The notes below the pieces were generated by a model. That model ran no database searches. It was given only the letters and a program-made list of their open reading frames with translations, and was not told the origin of the DNA. Source: Ceratobasidium sp. AG-K (Eukaryota > Basidiomycota > Agaricomycetes > Cantharellales > Ceratobasidiaceae). From it: a stretch of DNA of 64,000 nucleotides. Shown one piece after another: positions 45,132 to 57,451 of the stretch. A program made the translations under genes and the position numbers. The number at the start of each line of letters is the position of its first letter. Position 1 is the first letter of the stretch. The DNA is taken from assembly GCA_037039685.1 (NCBI GenBank), contig JAWNGF010000007.1, positions 2,170,001-2,234,000 on the forward strand, read 5' to 3'.

Positions 45132-48100
45132 TCACCTCGAATCGGCGGAAATGATACTCCCGATGCTGAGCGGATTGCGCTTGCCTTGGGGCTCGCGTCG
45201 GTACCCAGCGGAGGGCGAAGTTGGAGGCACGCGCGACGAGTCGTAGCCGTTGGCGTTGTTGTACCGCCCTACACCGGGCGCGGCAAACGGTCGGGGCTCC
45301 ATCGCGTTCGCATTGTGCCGCGAGTCCATCCCTTGTCTGGAGTCCATCTGCCTCGAATCCATCCCTTGCCGCGAATCCATCGTCTGTCGCGAGTCCATCC
45401 CTTGCCTCGCGTCCATCCCAGGCTGTCGTGAATCCATCGCCTGCCTCGAGTCCATACCCTGCCTCGAATCCATACCCGGCTGCGGCTGCCTCTCCATCTG
45501 CCTCGAGTCCATCCCAGGCTGCCTCGGGTCCTGCCTCGGATCCCTCTCCATCCCGTTCGAATAGGCAGAATACCCACTCGCACTCCTCATCGGCGGCAAA
45601 TGAACCTTGTCCCTCGCCTGCTGCGGCGACCTCTCAGCCGGAGTCGACCCACCCGAGGCAGGCGGCGGCGGGGGAGCACTGTACCCGTACCCCTGTCCCT
45701 GTCCCTGGGGATACCCTTGTTGCTGCTGCCACTGCTGCCCATAGCCTTCATAGTACCCGCCGTATTGGCCTTGTTGCTGTTGCTGCTGGTACCACCCTGC
45801 TGATTGGCGTGGACTTCGCGGGGGTGTGGGCGGTGGTTGTTGTGCGGCGGGTATACCTTGGGTATGTGCGTGTGGGGGAGCATACGGGGGTTGCATCGGC
45901 TGGGCGCTGGTAGAGCCAGACTGGTACCCTTGGTTATTATACTGCCATTGCTGCTGGTACTGCGGCTGCTGAGGCGGGTACTGCACATCATACCCAGGAC
46001 GGGGCGAATATTGCGGATACTGGCCATAATAATACGGAGGCGGGGGAGGAGGCTGGTGTTGATGCTGGTTCCACATCGGGGGTGGCTGGTGCTGCGGCGG
46101 GGGAGGATAGTACGGCTGTTGTTGTTGAAACGGAGGCCAGGCTTCGTCGTGTCGTGCGCGCTTTTGTTCCCTAAAGTCGGCTTCCGGGCGGGATCGTTTG
46201 CTGCTTGCGCTGTTGGCGCGTTCGGGACCGCTAGAGGGCGAGCTGTGTGGGGGGTTGGTGTGTTGGGGGGCGGGGGTATGATTGGGTGGGGGCGCGACGT
46301 GGCCGGGTGGGGGTGCGCCGTGACTGGGTGGGGCGACGTGGTTTGGTGGGGCGACGTGGTTTGGTGGGGCGACGTGGTTTGGTGGGGCGACGTGACTTGG
46401 CGGGGCGCCATGGTTGGGCGGCGGCGCACCATGGTTGGGAGGAGCGCCATGGCTCGGGGGAGCACCATGACTTGGAGGCGCGCCGTGGTTGGGAGGAGGT
46501 ACGCCGTGATTAGGAGGAGGCGCGCCATGGCTCAGAGGAGCCCCATGATTCGGCGGCGCACCATGATTAGGCGGCGCACCATGACTAGGCGGCGCATGAC
46601 TCGGCGGAGGAGCATGACTCTGAGGAGGCGCACCATGTCCAGGCGGCGGACCCGCATGGCTCGGGGGCGCAGAATGGTTCCCGGTTGGAGACTGCATCGG
46701 CATATGGCCCGACTGCATATGTCCAGATTGCATATGTCCAGACTGGATATGACCCGACTGGGACATGGGCGGCTGCATATGCGACCCAGGAGGCATGTGT
46801 GAATTCGTGGGGGGCATATGAGACCCCGATGGCGGCATGTGCGACCCAGATGGAGGAATGTGCGACCCAGACGGGGGAATGTGCGACCCAGACGGCATGT
46901 GCGGATTAGTGGGCATGTGTGACGAGGGCTGCATATGACCCTGCATGTGCTGCATATGTCCCGACTGCTGCATATGCGAGCCTTGGTGCGCTGGCTGTTG
47001 CATATGGTGCATGGGCGGCGGCATGCCATGGTGCGGGGGCATCGCGTGCGGAGGCATGTTGTGGGGAGGCATTCCTTGGCCGGGGGGAGGCATCCCCTGT
47101 CCGGGCGGCGGCATCTGTCCTGGGGGAGGCATTCCGCTTTGGGGGTGCTGTGAGGGTGGCATTTGGGCGGGAGGCATCTGGCTGGGCGGGGGCATGCCTT
47201 GGCTCGGGGGAAGTTGACCGGGAGGGGGAAGACCCTGTCCTGGAGGAGGATGCTGTCCAGGGGGACCTTGCGCTGGCATTCCCTGCTGCATCTGGGCCTG
47301 TGGATGCATCTGCCCAGGCGGGATTTGCTGTCCATGGTGGTGATGCGGCGGGGGGAGCGCACCTCCTGGCACCGGCGGGGGCAGTCCAATCCCACTGGGC
47401 GGCAACGGGTTGGGGCCTGCGCTCCGTGCAGACGGGGCAGGTGGCGGTGGCGGGGCAGGAACCGGGTCCTCGTCGTCGAGTGGGACGACTACGGCGCCTC
47501 CGCCAGCGAACGGATTTCCTCCGCCGTGGGGCGCAAGGGCCGACGAGTTGGGCGCTTGGACGGGTCGTTTGCGCACCCGAATGTCTTTGCGGATGCGAAT
47601 CTTGATGCCCTGGTCGGCGAGCGAGCACGAGAGCGACGTCGACTCTGCACAAGTCAGCACACATCCAATCGTTAGGAGCGCACTCACCCTCCATCCCAGG
47701 AAACTTTTTTGCGGTAAAGACATAGAACGGATTGGAGTAGATCGACTTGCAGTGGTGCACCGTAGCCCTGTCACACATGAGCCAGCGCCACGGCCGCATC
47801 GCAAAACTTACCCATGGACCTCGAACAGCGTGAGCTTCAGGCGGTACGAGCCTTCGGTGCGCACGCTCAAGTCGGGAAACACAAAAAAGCCAGCGTCCTG
47901 GCCGTTGTTCTCGCTGTCTTTTAAATGGTACAACGACGACACCACAGACCCCGTCGTGCACCGAGTCTGTTCACGTCAGCCCCGCCGAATCCCAAGTCTC
48001 AACACACGTACCTTGCCGTCCTTGAGCAGGTGCAGCTCATCATCGGTATCCACGCTCGCCAGACTGGCAAACATGAAATAATACGGATTTTGGAGGTATG

Positions 48101-48321
48101 ATTGCGACGAGCTGGGTGAGCCTGGTCGGGCGGGGTCGTTTGGGTTGATCACGCGCAGCTGCACAATCGGCGGCGGGTCGATCGGACGGCGGTCGGCTGC
48201 GACGGGTCAGTACACGTCATCAACATCGACTGCACTCACCCTTGCCCCCGACACCGCACATGCGCGCCTGCTTTGGCTGCTGGCGCACCGTGAGCTCATA
48301 CTGCAGCTGCCCAGGCGCCAT
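45132..48321 (-). CDS. Velvet-domain regulator (VosA/VelB-like) with an ~800-residue low-complexity tail
   Basis: Velvet proteins are fungal nuclear DNA-binding regulators of development, spore viability and secondary metabolism. Exons 48240-48321, 48012-48196, 47812-47966, 47688-47767 and 45132-47644 give 1005 codons. The domain reads YELTVRQQPKQARMCGVGGK, DRRPIDPPPIVQLRV, NPYYFMFASLAS, KDGKTRCTTGSVVSSLYHLK, DAGFFVFPDLSVRTEGSYRL, HCKSIYSNPFYVFTAKKFPG and SLADQGIKIRIRKDIRVRKR. The rest is Pro/Gly/Gln/Met/His-rich, with repeated units such as GMDSRQ (45300-45520), NHGAPP (46240-46600) and GSHMPPS (46700-46920). The ATG at 48321 is the first in frame. An upstream ATG near 48410 followed by a donor could form a 5' exon, but the phase does not join. 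VosA versus VelB cannot be settled from motifs alone. Confidence 0.88.
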
Positions 48322-50502
48322 CGTCTACAGTCTCTGGTAGTGGTCGTGGGTGCGACCGAAAGTGTGGTCCGCAAAACTCACTTATAAGGTCCCGGCGCTT
48401 CGGTTACCATCCCTCCGGTCCCATGCCCTAATCCCATGATTCCTGGCATGCACATGCTTCCAAAAAACGCCAAACCTTAACCGAACCACCGGCCCGGCTC
48501 CCGTGCGCCCGCGGGGATAGCCTATACACGCCTGAAACTCTCATAACCATCCGGTCGCGACAGTGTCAACATGAGCATGTACGAGGTGCGTATCATTGCT
48601 TGAAATCCTAGCGAGCAACTCGCGTTTGAACAAATTGTTGGCCTGAAATGTGGAATAAACAGAGGTTTCATTTCGCGTGTATGTTTTGGCGACCTGAATA
48701 GCCTCGGAACCGACCCGATGCTAATTAGCACAGCAACCCCGCGCCGACAATGAAATGTTTAGCCCAGGGGTTACGCGTTATGCACATCCAGTTATTGTCC
48801 AAATGAAACGATCGATAAATGCAAACATCCACGTACCCCTAGGTTAACTCCAACTTTTTTCGCTCCTGCGCACGTGTCGCAAGATAATTTCGACCCAAGC
48901 TCCATCTAAAATGACGTAGAGTCCCAGCGGGGCGGTGTGATACGAACCAAGCGGACACTACCGTCCGCACGTTACCACGAACGCTCGCCGCCCAGACCGG
49001 CGCCGCAGAGCTCCCGATTCAAGGAAGCACGGCACTTGAACTCTCCCATCGCCATCCAGCGGCTCCGAACCCGCCCTCGCCGCACCGTTTACCCTCCCCT
49101 TGCCAACCTAGGGGCTCGGTTCCGATTCCCTGCGCAGATCGGCAGGCGACTACCTCGCATTTCAAACGTTGCCTCTGCGCGGGACAACAGCTTCCAACGA
49201 ACCGCGCGCCTCTTTTAATTCACCGGGGATGAATGGTCTGGACTCGTCGATGCGAGCCCCGATAGAAATGGAATGTATATGCACTAGAATGTTCGTTTGA
49301 GCTAAATCATACTACAACCAATTCATTATCAGACGACGCCCGCCAATCCTCCACCGAGGTTCTTTCTGAATGTGAATTGCAGATATCCACGATACATCGA
49401 GACAAAGGGTTACACCATCAACGGCACCACTGCCGCCGGTCGGCACTCACTGTAACGGCATGTAACCTAATAGAGCGCATATACCCGCCATGCCCGCACC
49501 AGTTGGCAGGCCTCCCGACTCCCATCGGACGCCGAGCGGTTCACCTGTCGTTCAAGGTTTGCCTCGATTAATTGGCTGTAAGCGTGGCGAGCTAACCACA
49601 TGCAATGTTTCGTCGATTAAAGTTGCGGGTTACATCGATCAAAATAATATGCACATAAATGTTGACGCGCGAGTATTCAACTATATAATTAACCTGGCGC
49701 ATCGTGCTTGGAGCTTGCAGACGACCGATCAATCGCTATCATTAGGAGTAAAACATTTACCGAGGCAAAAAGTGCTCAGATCGTACTAACCAAATTTATC
49801 GTCCCTAGCGGTCCCTATCACCTAGGCTCTGACAAGCCCAGAAAAGGAAACGGCCTAGCACGTCGTCTAGTGAGCAGTACGTCACTTGTGCGATCACATC
49901 TCCTCATCGGCCCTGTCAATTCATGGAACGTCTATCGTGGAACGCACCACCTTGCAACGAACAAATCGCCTAGATCCACAGGAGGTAAAATAAGAGCCTA
50001 GTCTACACCGTTATGGCTAGCTCACCCGTTCCCGGGGTTTGGCAGTCTGGTCGTTTGGAACAGCCAGAGGACGAGTCTATGGAATAATTCAGTCGCCACG
50101 ACCGGAGGAACTTGATCAAGGGCTGTCAATTGTCGCGTTCAGGGACATCAAATGTTCATATGCGTACAAGGGGAGCCAAACGTCCTGTTTGTCCCTGCGT
50201 GGCAACCGAGACGGCTCGGTTGGGTTCGACGTAAAGACTGCGTTGCGCTGGTCCATCCCAGGTGACGGAAATCCGAGCACAGTGCTGGGGTCCCATACCG
50301 AGTTGGAGCACGTCCGACCAGTCGGAAGTAACCTTTGGGGGAGCCACCCCAGAATTAGGGATTAAAGTTCTCTTTAGGCTGATGAGATGTGATAGAAAAC
50401 TGGATTCCATAGAACGGGTGGACACACGCAATCTGATCCTGGAGCAACAGGCAGGAGATCCCCGGACGACCGGGCGTCGATCGCAACTCCTAAACTCACG
50501 GG
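48322..50502. other. Intergenic, no gene supported
   Basis: 2.2 kb between the velvet start and the 3' end of the AidB-like gene. ORFs such as 48937-49218 (+) and 50039-50365 (+) are Arg-rich or motif-free and overlap others. It should contain the velvet promoter. Confidence 0.5.
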
Positions 50503-52881
50503 TCACAGCCTGGGTTTCCCCGCATAGACAATTTCCCTGTCCCACACCTGTCGCTGCGCGCTCTGGGCAAGTTTGACGTCTCGCATGCATTCGGACAGTC
50601 CGCCCTCTCGGATCCATCGTGCTGCGATGACCGCGTCTGCAGGTAGTCTGGACCACGCCGCGTGCTCTAGCAAGTATGACGCGGAAGCGATCTGCGCCAC
50701 GAGCAAGAGGGCTGGACGCGCAAGCGCTGGCGGGAACGTCTGAATTGCGTGAGAGTCTCGCATAAATAGACTCTCCAGGTCCGCCACTGCACTGACAAGC
50801 GCAGCAGGGGCCTCTGTGCTTCGATCGCCTAAATCACGCAACACGCCTTGCGCGATGATTTCTTTTGACCACTGTGCAATGTGTCAGTTCAACAGGTACC
50901 GACGAAACAAAGTGTACCTCGGAATCACGAACAGGGCCTCGAGCGACCCAACCACGTGCAACGACCACGTACCTCGCAGAATGCCTTGATTGGAGCACCT
51001 CCATCTTCACGCGCTGCACGCATCATGTCCAACGCGAGCACGTTGATCGTACCCTCCCAAATCTTTTCAACCAATGCGTCTCTGATCAGCCTGGACTTGG
51101 TTCAGCAATTGTCGATCCCATTCAATCTCGACTCACCTCCCAATGCCGGTTTCCTCCATGTAGCCAAGTCCCCCAAGCGCCGCCATGCATTCCGCCATGC
51201 CGTTGGTCGCATGCTCGGCGGCAAAGGCCTTTAGGACGGGCGTCAACAAACGGAGCCTTTGTTGCTCATCGGTACGTGCTATCCCAGTCTCGGAAACACC
51301 AAGCAGCCGCACCACACCAAAGAGGAAATGCACGAGCGCGCGTCGAAGGACCTCGATCCGCGCAAGGGTGGCTGTATGCAGGGGGACATCTGTCAGAAGC
51401 ACCTGCTCCCCCGGCTTGCCTGTGCCAACTCGGCGAACATAGGTGTATGCCCGTGCAATGTGCAAGCACCGCGCTAGGGGACCGATGGATGCTGCCGCCG
51501 AGTGGACGCGAGTTATGCTTAGGACCGGGGAGATCGCGCGTACTCCATTGGGTTTGGCGAGGGTTGGAGGTGAAATCGGGGTGCCTGCCTCGCTAATAGG
51601 GCTGCGGTTCGCGCTCGGAGGTACTAGCAAGAACCCAATGGTCCTATCCAGCGTTAGCTCGGCGGTTGGAAGCGCATGTGTGCCAATCTTGTTTTTCAAC
51701 CGATGAACTGAGATTCCATTTCGGGGTTGGAAGGGCAAAGCATGCGCATTGGACGTAAAGAGGGTAATGTCTGCGTCTGGGAGGGGAACTACAAACAGGC
51801 CTAGACCCAGGCTGGCGATCGCGTTGGGGTTTGTAGAATCAGGGACGGCTTGAACTTGAGCAAGTGCGAGCGAGACTTGTCCATCCGTAGCAGAAGAGAA
51901 CCATTTGACACCAGAGAGCAGATAAGGTGACCCACTTTCGATCCCACCACTACTCCAAAGCGGGCGGGCGGTTGTCTCGGTGTACGAGACATCAGATCCG
52001 CCGGGGCGCTGCGCAAAGGCAATACGTCAGTTTCCCCGAACTCGGACGGGGCATTTATCCGAAAAGAGACACGGGTAGGAATGCAAGGTTGTGGGCGCAT
52101 ACCTCGGTCATCCATTGGCCAGCCGTATATGCCAAGCGCGGATCACGACTAACATAAAGTTAGTTTGACGTAGAACGCAGCACGAATCGGACTCGCCTTA
52201 GGAGACGCGGCAGAAGATTTTCCTTCATATGCGGGGTTCCAATTAACTCGAGTACCCGTGCGGCGCCGTCCGTCATTGCCATGGGGCAAGAAACCTAATC
52301 GCAGACAAGGTTATTCGATTCCCGGGGTTGAAATGTTTGACTTACTTCGTGAGAATCAGCATTCCAAATGAACACTTTAGAAAACATGAGCACACGCGCG
52401 AGAGCCCCATGGTTGGCCCTGTCATACGCGGTCGAGACGAGCCCTTCCTTTGCCGCAACTTGTTTAAGACCGCGCCATCCTTCTGATGTTTTAAGCTCGT
52501 CGACTCGTTGACCAAAGTGGTTATATTGGACCAGCGTTGGCGGAGCTATCACGGTGCCTAGTTGACGAATGTCTGGCCGGCAAGTGAGCGAGAGATAACA
52601 AAGGTGCTTGGAAGAACGACTTGCATCCGTTGATGTTGTCTCCCAACTCTGTCAGCTCTCGTGTAATTTGGAGGTGAGAGCTAGATTACGCATAAGAATA
52701 TGACAGATTGACAGCTTTGTGCGCGTACCTCTCGGGAAAGAATCGTCGAACCAAGGTGGGTAGGACAGGGTCATCCAGGAAGGGGTGGAGCACAGGCGGC
52801 TCCTCCTATGAAAACTTTGAGTTAGAGTCGATAGGGGTTGTACAGCCTACTCGCCTGATGAAAGCCTTCTTCAATCCTCAT
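50503..52881 (-). CDS. Acyl-CoA dehydrogenase, AidB-like
   Basis: This is a flavoprotein of the acyl-CoA dehydrogenase superfamily, AidB branch; bacterial AidB is linked to alkylation response, but the fungal substrate is unknown. Nine exons (52855-52881, 52729-52805, 52625-52680, 52346-52572, 52197-52294, 52103-52148, 51137-52008, 50973-51090, 50503-50871) total 630 codons. Family segments: EEPPVLHPFLDDPVLPTLVR, DNINGYIRQLGTVIAPPTLV, YTAGQWMTERPGGSDVSYTE (FAD-contact region), LLSGVKWFSSATDGQVSLAL, RVHSAAASIGPLARCLHIAR, AALGGLGYMEETGIGRLIRD and KIWEGTINVLALDM. Introns 1, 3 and 5 start with GC (gcgagt, gcaagt, gcgagt) and end with AG; the other five are GT-AG. No mitochondrial presequence or clear C-terminal SKL is seen (it ends GKPRL; the last three residues PRL resemble a weak PTS1). 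It is divergent with SFT2 at 313 bp. Confidence 0.88.
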
Positions 52882-53194
52882 CGCGTCTGGTACACTGGGT
52901 GATGGGGAGCTCTACGGTGGTAGCCTCGGGTTGGGTGAGGTGAATTCCGGCTATCAACAGTCCCGGGGAGACTTTCACGAGGAGCCAAAGCCGTAAAGCC
53001 AGGACATAAAAGGCTAAAGACTGTCATCTGACCTGAAAGTGATCGTGGACGTCGCAACTGTTCAGCAATTCTCCAGGTGATGTGTCAGCAATCGAGCAGT
53101 AAGCGCCACATTGCATGACAAACACTGGCACACGTACCCTGCTTCTCCACACTTGCGTCTGCCCACCAACACTCCGAACTCGAACCATACCACA
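52882..53194. promoter_or_regulatory. Bidirectional promoter region AidB-like gene / SFT2
   Basis: The start codons of two divergent genes are 313 bp apart. No clear TATA box in either orientation. Inference from gene geometry. Confidence 0.55.
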
Positions 53195-54126
53195 ATGGCC
53201 AGCAACAATGATGAGGGCGCCTTTAGAGCATCTCTCTCCCAGTTTCGATGGGCACGAGGAAATCATGACGATTCGCAGCCGGCTGCGTCGACTGGTCAGC
53301 CTTGGAATTACTGCGGTGGATCACATCAATTAACCCATTTGCTCAGGTTCCAACCCGTTTAGCAGGATGTACAACTCGATGAGCTCGTATGTGCCACTGA
53401 GGAGTGACGAGCGGTCTAATGAGGAAGAGGCATATTTTGCCCTGAGTCGGTGGGAGCGGTGAGTCGTGGTCAGTAACTTGGCTTGTGTAGATTAACCTTT
53501 GCTGATTTTTGCATAAACTGAATTGCTCGCCAATTCATTTGATTGGTTCAACAGGCTACTAGGATTTGGCGCATGTCTTTTGGGCGCGGCGGCGTGCTTC
53601 TTTGTTGCGTTTCTCACCTTGCCAATGCTGGTCCTGCGACCTGGAAAGTTTGCTTTGGCATTTAGGTATGTCCCGTTGTCCCGAAGATGGGGTGTTGTAT
53701 AAACCATTCACCTCCTAGTCTTGGATCTCTCCTTGTCATGTTTGGGTAAGTTGCCCTTGGATAGCTTGGAGGCGACCAACTAATATCAGCCTAGATTTTG
53801 CGTCTTGATCGGCCCCGTCAATCAGATCAAACACCTGTTGTCCAAAGATCGACTTCCATTCACGGTGACATACTTTGGGTCTCTCGCCCTCACTCTATAC
53901 TTTTCTGTTGGGGTACGTTACCTCGTTTAGTTCATGCTTACTATTTTTGGTATTCACGTTGGGTTTTATACAGAACCCGTCCTACTTTGGCGCCATCATC
54001 TCTGCTATTATCCAAATCATCGCTCTGGTCTCGTACATCGCCGCCTACTTTCCCGGAGGTACCCAGACCCTTCGCTTTGGAGGACAAATGGCGCTTCGGG
54101 GCGCGGGTAACTTGTTGCCCATCTAA
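53195..54126 (+). CDS. SFT2: Sft2-like Golgi vesicle transport protein
   Basis: This small tetraspan membrane protein of the Got1/Sft2 family acts in fusion of retrograde, endosome-derived vesicles with the late Golgi. Exons 53195-53294, 53347-53458, 53555-53665, 53719-53745, 53795-53912 and 53974-54126 total 207 codons. A hydrophilic N-terminus ([27 protein letters not shown]) precedes four hydrophobic helices: [20 protein letters not shown]; a second over [17 protein letters not shown]; a third around [13 protein letters not shown]; and a fourth over [19 protein letters not shown]. It ends with [12 protein letters not shown]. The 27-bp exon 4 is short. Length and topology match the family. 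Confidence 0.9.
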
Positions 54127-54438
54127 GGCACCGATGGTGGGTTAGGAAAGGTGGTTTGCGACTGGCTGGGCTGGAATACGACTGCGTCTTGCACGTGCGA
54201 GGCCGGGTCCAGGAAAATGTATCTTAGCGGTTTTGTATCCAATAATAGGATTGCTGGTTTTGCTTAATGCACTCGTGATGAGTAATTGAGTCTTGAGCGT
54301 GTATCCACTTACACAACGGCGGACTGTTGCCCTTGGTCCACACGTAACAAGCGACACAATCGCAGAAACGAGGCACAAGATTTCGATCTAATCTAATCTC
54401 AGCCCAAGATCACGAGACCGGTCCAAGCTCCGCGCCGA

Positions 54439-54445
54439 TATAAAA
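54439..54445 (+). promoter_or_regulatory. TATA box (tataaaa) of the methylmalonate-semialdehyde dehydrogenase gene
   Basis: tataaaa lies 57 bp upstream of the ATG at 54502, a spacing similar to that of the GH35 gene. Confidence 0.55.
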
Positions 54446-54501
54446 TCCCCGCATCTTATCCTCCACACGCATCCCCGACCCAAACCCACCCCACTCTCAA
54501 A

Positions 54502-56879
54502 ATGCTGCGAAACCGTGCTCTTCGCCCGTCTAGGCTTTCGACTCTGCGTCAACGACACGTCTCGACGCTCTCTGCGCCCGCTCGGAAAGCTGCCGAGCAG
54601 CTCTCGAAAGAGTGGAAAGGCACGAGCGCGACTGGTGAAAAGACGAAACTTTATATTGGCGGAGAGTTTGTGGAGAGCAAGGCGTCGGATTGGCTTGACG
54701 TACTTGATCCGGTTAGTCGACATTCCCCTGCTCGTGGCATGTATTGACGAGGATTGTCGCTAGTCTACCCAAACGCTCTTGACCCGTGTGCCGGAAACCA
54801 CCTCGTCCGAATTCGACGCCGCCGTCGATGCAGGCCAACAAGCATTCAAGACTTGGAGCAGGACGAGCATCCTGACGCGCCAGCGCGTGGTCATGGAGTA
54901 CGTACAACTCACACATTCGTTGATGACCAACTAACTCGGCCGCGTAGACTTCAGCACCTCGTCCGTAAACACGCACCGTCAATCGCCCAGAGCATTGTTC
55001 TTGAACAGGGCAAAACGTTTGGCGACGCGCAGGGTACGTGCATTCGACTACCATACTCGTCTACTAATTTCATTTGGACTGGCAGGTGATGTGACTCGTG
55101 GGCTGCAGGTCGTCGAGTCCGCGTGCGCGATTACGTCCAACCTGCTTGGTGATAAGTTAGAGGTTAGTAAAGATATGGACACCGAGACTCGGAGGTTGCC
55201 CTTGGGCGTATGCGCTAGGTTCGTATGGGAATCATTATCCCTTAAACGACTACCAAATTTAACCCGGGATTCAACCTTAGTGTTGCACCTTTCAACTTCC
55301 CTGCAATGATTCCGCTCTGGTCAATCCCTATGGCTATCGCGACCGGAAACACCCTCGTTTTGAAACCATCGGAGCGGGATCCGGGTGCTGCCATGTGAGC
55401 ATAGCAGTTAGCATTGACTAAGCGATGCTTATATGCGTAATAGGATCATTGCCGAGCTGTGTGAACGTGCCGGGCTCCCAGCTGGTGTCCTGAACGTTGT
55501 ACACGGAACGGTTCCCACCGTTAACGCGATTTGCGACCATCCCGCGATCAAGGCGATTAGCTTTGTAGGCGGAGACAAGGCTGGTAAACATATTTACGAG
55601 AGGTACGTCTCTCGAATGCGGTTCAGAGAGCTGCCCCTGACGGTTACTTCCCGCTGTATAGGGGAACCATGAACGGAAAGCGCGTACAGGTGAGGGCGCC
55701 CTGGCTGGCGTTGTGACGAGCGCTGGTGCTAAATTTCGCCTTTTGTTTTCGATAGGCGAATCTAGGTGCAAAGAACCATGTAAGTCCCCATTCAAGATTA
55801 GCTGTACAACAAAATAATTGTGTTCGACTTAGGCTGTGATTCTCCCAGATGGTACGTTTGCCTTTCCTCAGCTTGTTCGAGCATCGCCTCGATTGACACT
55901 TGCCTAGCCAATAAGAATCTTGCTCTGAACTCGATTATCGGTGCTGCATTCGGCGCCGCCGGCCAACGATGCATGGCCATCTCGGTTGGTAAGTAGATTC
56001 TTATCACTAAATTAGCTGTTGCCGTTCTCATCTCGCGCATATATGCAGCCGTCTTTGTTGGTGCAGCTCAGTCTTGGGTTCCGGAACTCGTGGAGCGCGC
56101 GAAGCACCTCAAGGTCAACGGTGGATTTGAGCCTGGTACGGATCTGTAAGTTGCTTGTATTTCTATATTTGGTCTATTGGCTAATTTCGTTCAGTGGCCC
56201 ACTGATATCTCCGCACGCGAAGAAACGTGTTGAATCGATTATCCAATCCGTAAATGATGAAGGAGGAAAGATCCTGCTTGACGGGCGAGGTCTCACAGTC
56301 GCCGGCTATGAGAAGGGTAACTTTGTCGGACCGACCGTTGTCGAGGCCGTCAGGAGCATGCGAGCATACAAGTAAGCTTGATTCGTCTTAGTCAACGAAA
56401 GATACTAAAGACCAACAGGGAGGAGATCTTTGGTCCCGTACTCGTCTGTGTTCAGGCGGATACACTGGACGATGCGCTTGCTATTGTAAACTCGAACAAG
56501 TATGGCAATGGCGCTGCCATATTTACTCAATCGGGCGCGTCAGCGAGGAAGTTTGAATCCGAGGTTGAAGTAGGACAGGGTGAGTGCTCAACTATTGTAT
56601 CGCCGCTCAGAACTAAATATGATTATAGTTGGCGTCAACGTTCCCATTCCGGTCCCTCTTCCTATGTTCTCGTGGAGCGGAAACAAGGCTAGCTTTTTAG
56701 GCGACATTTCCTTCTACGGCAAGAGGTGAGACTCGTCAACCAGTGGTCGCGATTGTTGCTGATCTATGCTCCCTAGCGGTATCAACTTTTACACTCAGAC
56801 TAAAACAACTACAAGTTTGTGGCGGGCCGAGGATGCAACCGCGAACAAAGCTTCGGTAGATATGCCTGTGATGCGGTAA
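54502..56879 (+). CDS. ALDH6A1: Methylmalonate-semialdehyde dehydrogenase (CoA-acylating), mitochondrial
   Basis: This enzyme oxidatively decarboxylates methylmalonate semialdehyde and malonate semialdehyde to propionyl-CoA and acetyl-CoA in valine and pyrimidine catabolism. Fifteen exons: 54502-54711, 54764-54897, 54948-55033, 55086-55218, 55281-55394, 55444-55602, 55662-55689, 55756-55779, 55833-55851, 55908-55988, 56049-56145, 56195-56371, 56419-56579, 56629-56725 and 56777-56879. The start [20 protein letters not shown] is a typical mitochondrial presequence. ALDH motifs are [64 protein letters not shown], the catalytic-cysteine segment [32 protein letters not shown] and [19 protein letters not shown]. 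Splice phases agree throughout. Exons of 19-28 bp surround the NAD-binding loop region. Confidence 0.94.
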
Positions 56880-57451
56880 ACCTTGCAAATGCATGTATTT
56901 GCGAAGTGGGGTGACTTCCTCTTGCTAATCTGACTGTGTGAGACGGATCGGAGCCAGATTTTGCGTGCAGCTGCATTTCGGTGAAATGGCTCATATATGT
57001 TTTGTGGGACGATAGACGATTAAAATATTACGAACAAAGGGGGCAGATAAAGTTGAATAGCACATTCGGAGCGCAGCTTGTAAGGGCCACCAGTTCCGCA
57101 GACCTTCCTCAAAAACAATGTCTTCGTCAGGCTCTTTCGTCACAAGTGTCAAAGCGGGATCTGCCAGCATTTAATTGTCCCTAGAGTGGGTAGCGTCATC
57201 GTTACTAGGTGATAGGATCGCCGAATACGTCTCAGTCCATTGAAACGTCCACGGGGGATCACCCGGGTTGGCGCCAGCATCACGTACCCATGAATTATTG
57301 CCCGATTTCCAAAATTGAGGGCGCTCATAATCAGAATCACAGGGATTCGTATGAGCAATATTTTTGGTGGACTGTTCCAATCATCAGCTATTACATATAG
57401 GACCGTGACGAGGACCAAATAACCAAGTCTGGTGGTACGCATACAAACTAA
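56880..57451. other. Intergenic between convergent 3' ends
   Basis: 0.57 kb with no recognised gene. It should hold the terminators of the convergent 54502 and 57452 genes. Confidence 0.5.

Noticed and set aside
45804..46802. A 332-codon plus-strand Arg-rich ORF
   Set aside because: It mirrors the Pro/His/Gly repeat tail of the velvet gene, which keeps several frames open; the velvet domain fixes the true strand and frame.
46906..47961. A 351-codon minus-strand ORF in another frame of the velvet gene
   Set aside because: It crosses velvet exons and introns and gives Pro/Ala/Arg-rich low complexity; only the spliced frame yields the conserved domain.
50262..50365. Possible 5S-rRNA-like stretch (gggtcccataccgagttgg)
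   Set aside because: Surrounding bases do not give the conserved 5S A, B or C box order or fold I would expect.
36233..56879. Secondary-metabolite or degradative gene cluster centred on the velvet regulator
   Set aside because: Neighbours (chitinase, galactosidase, AidB-like, SFT2, MMSDH) include no core biosynthetic enzyme or transporter and look like ordinary unrelated genes.
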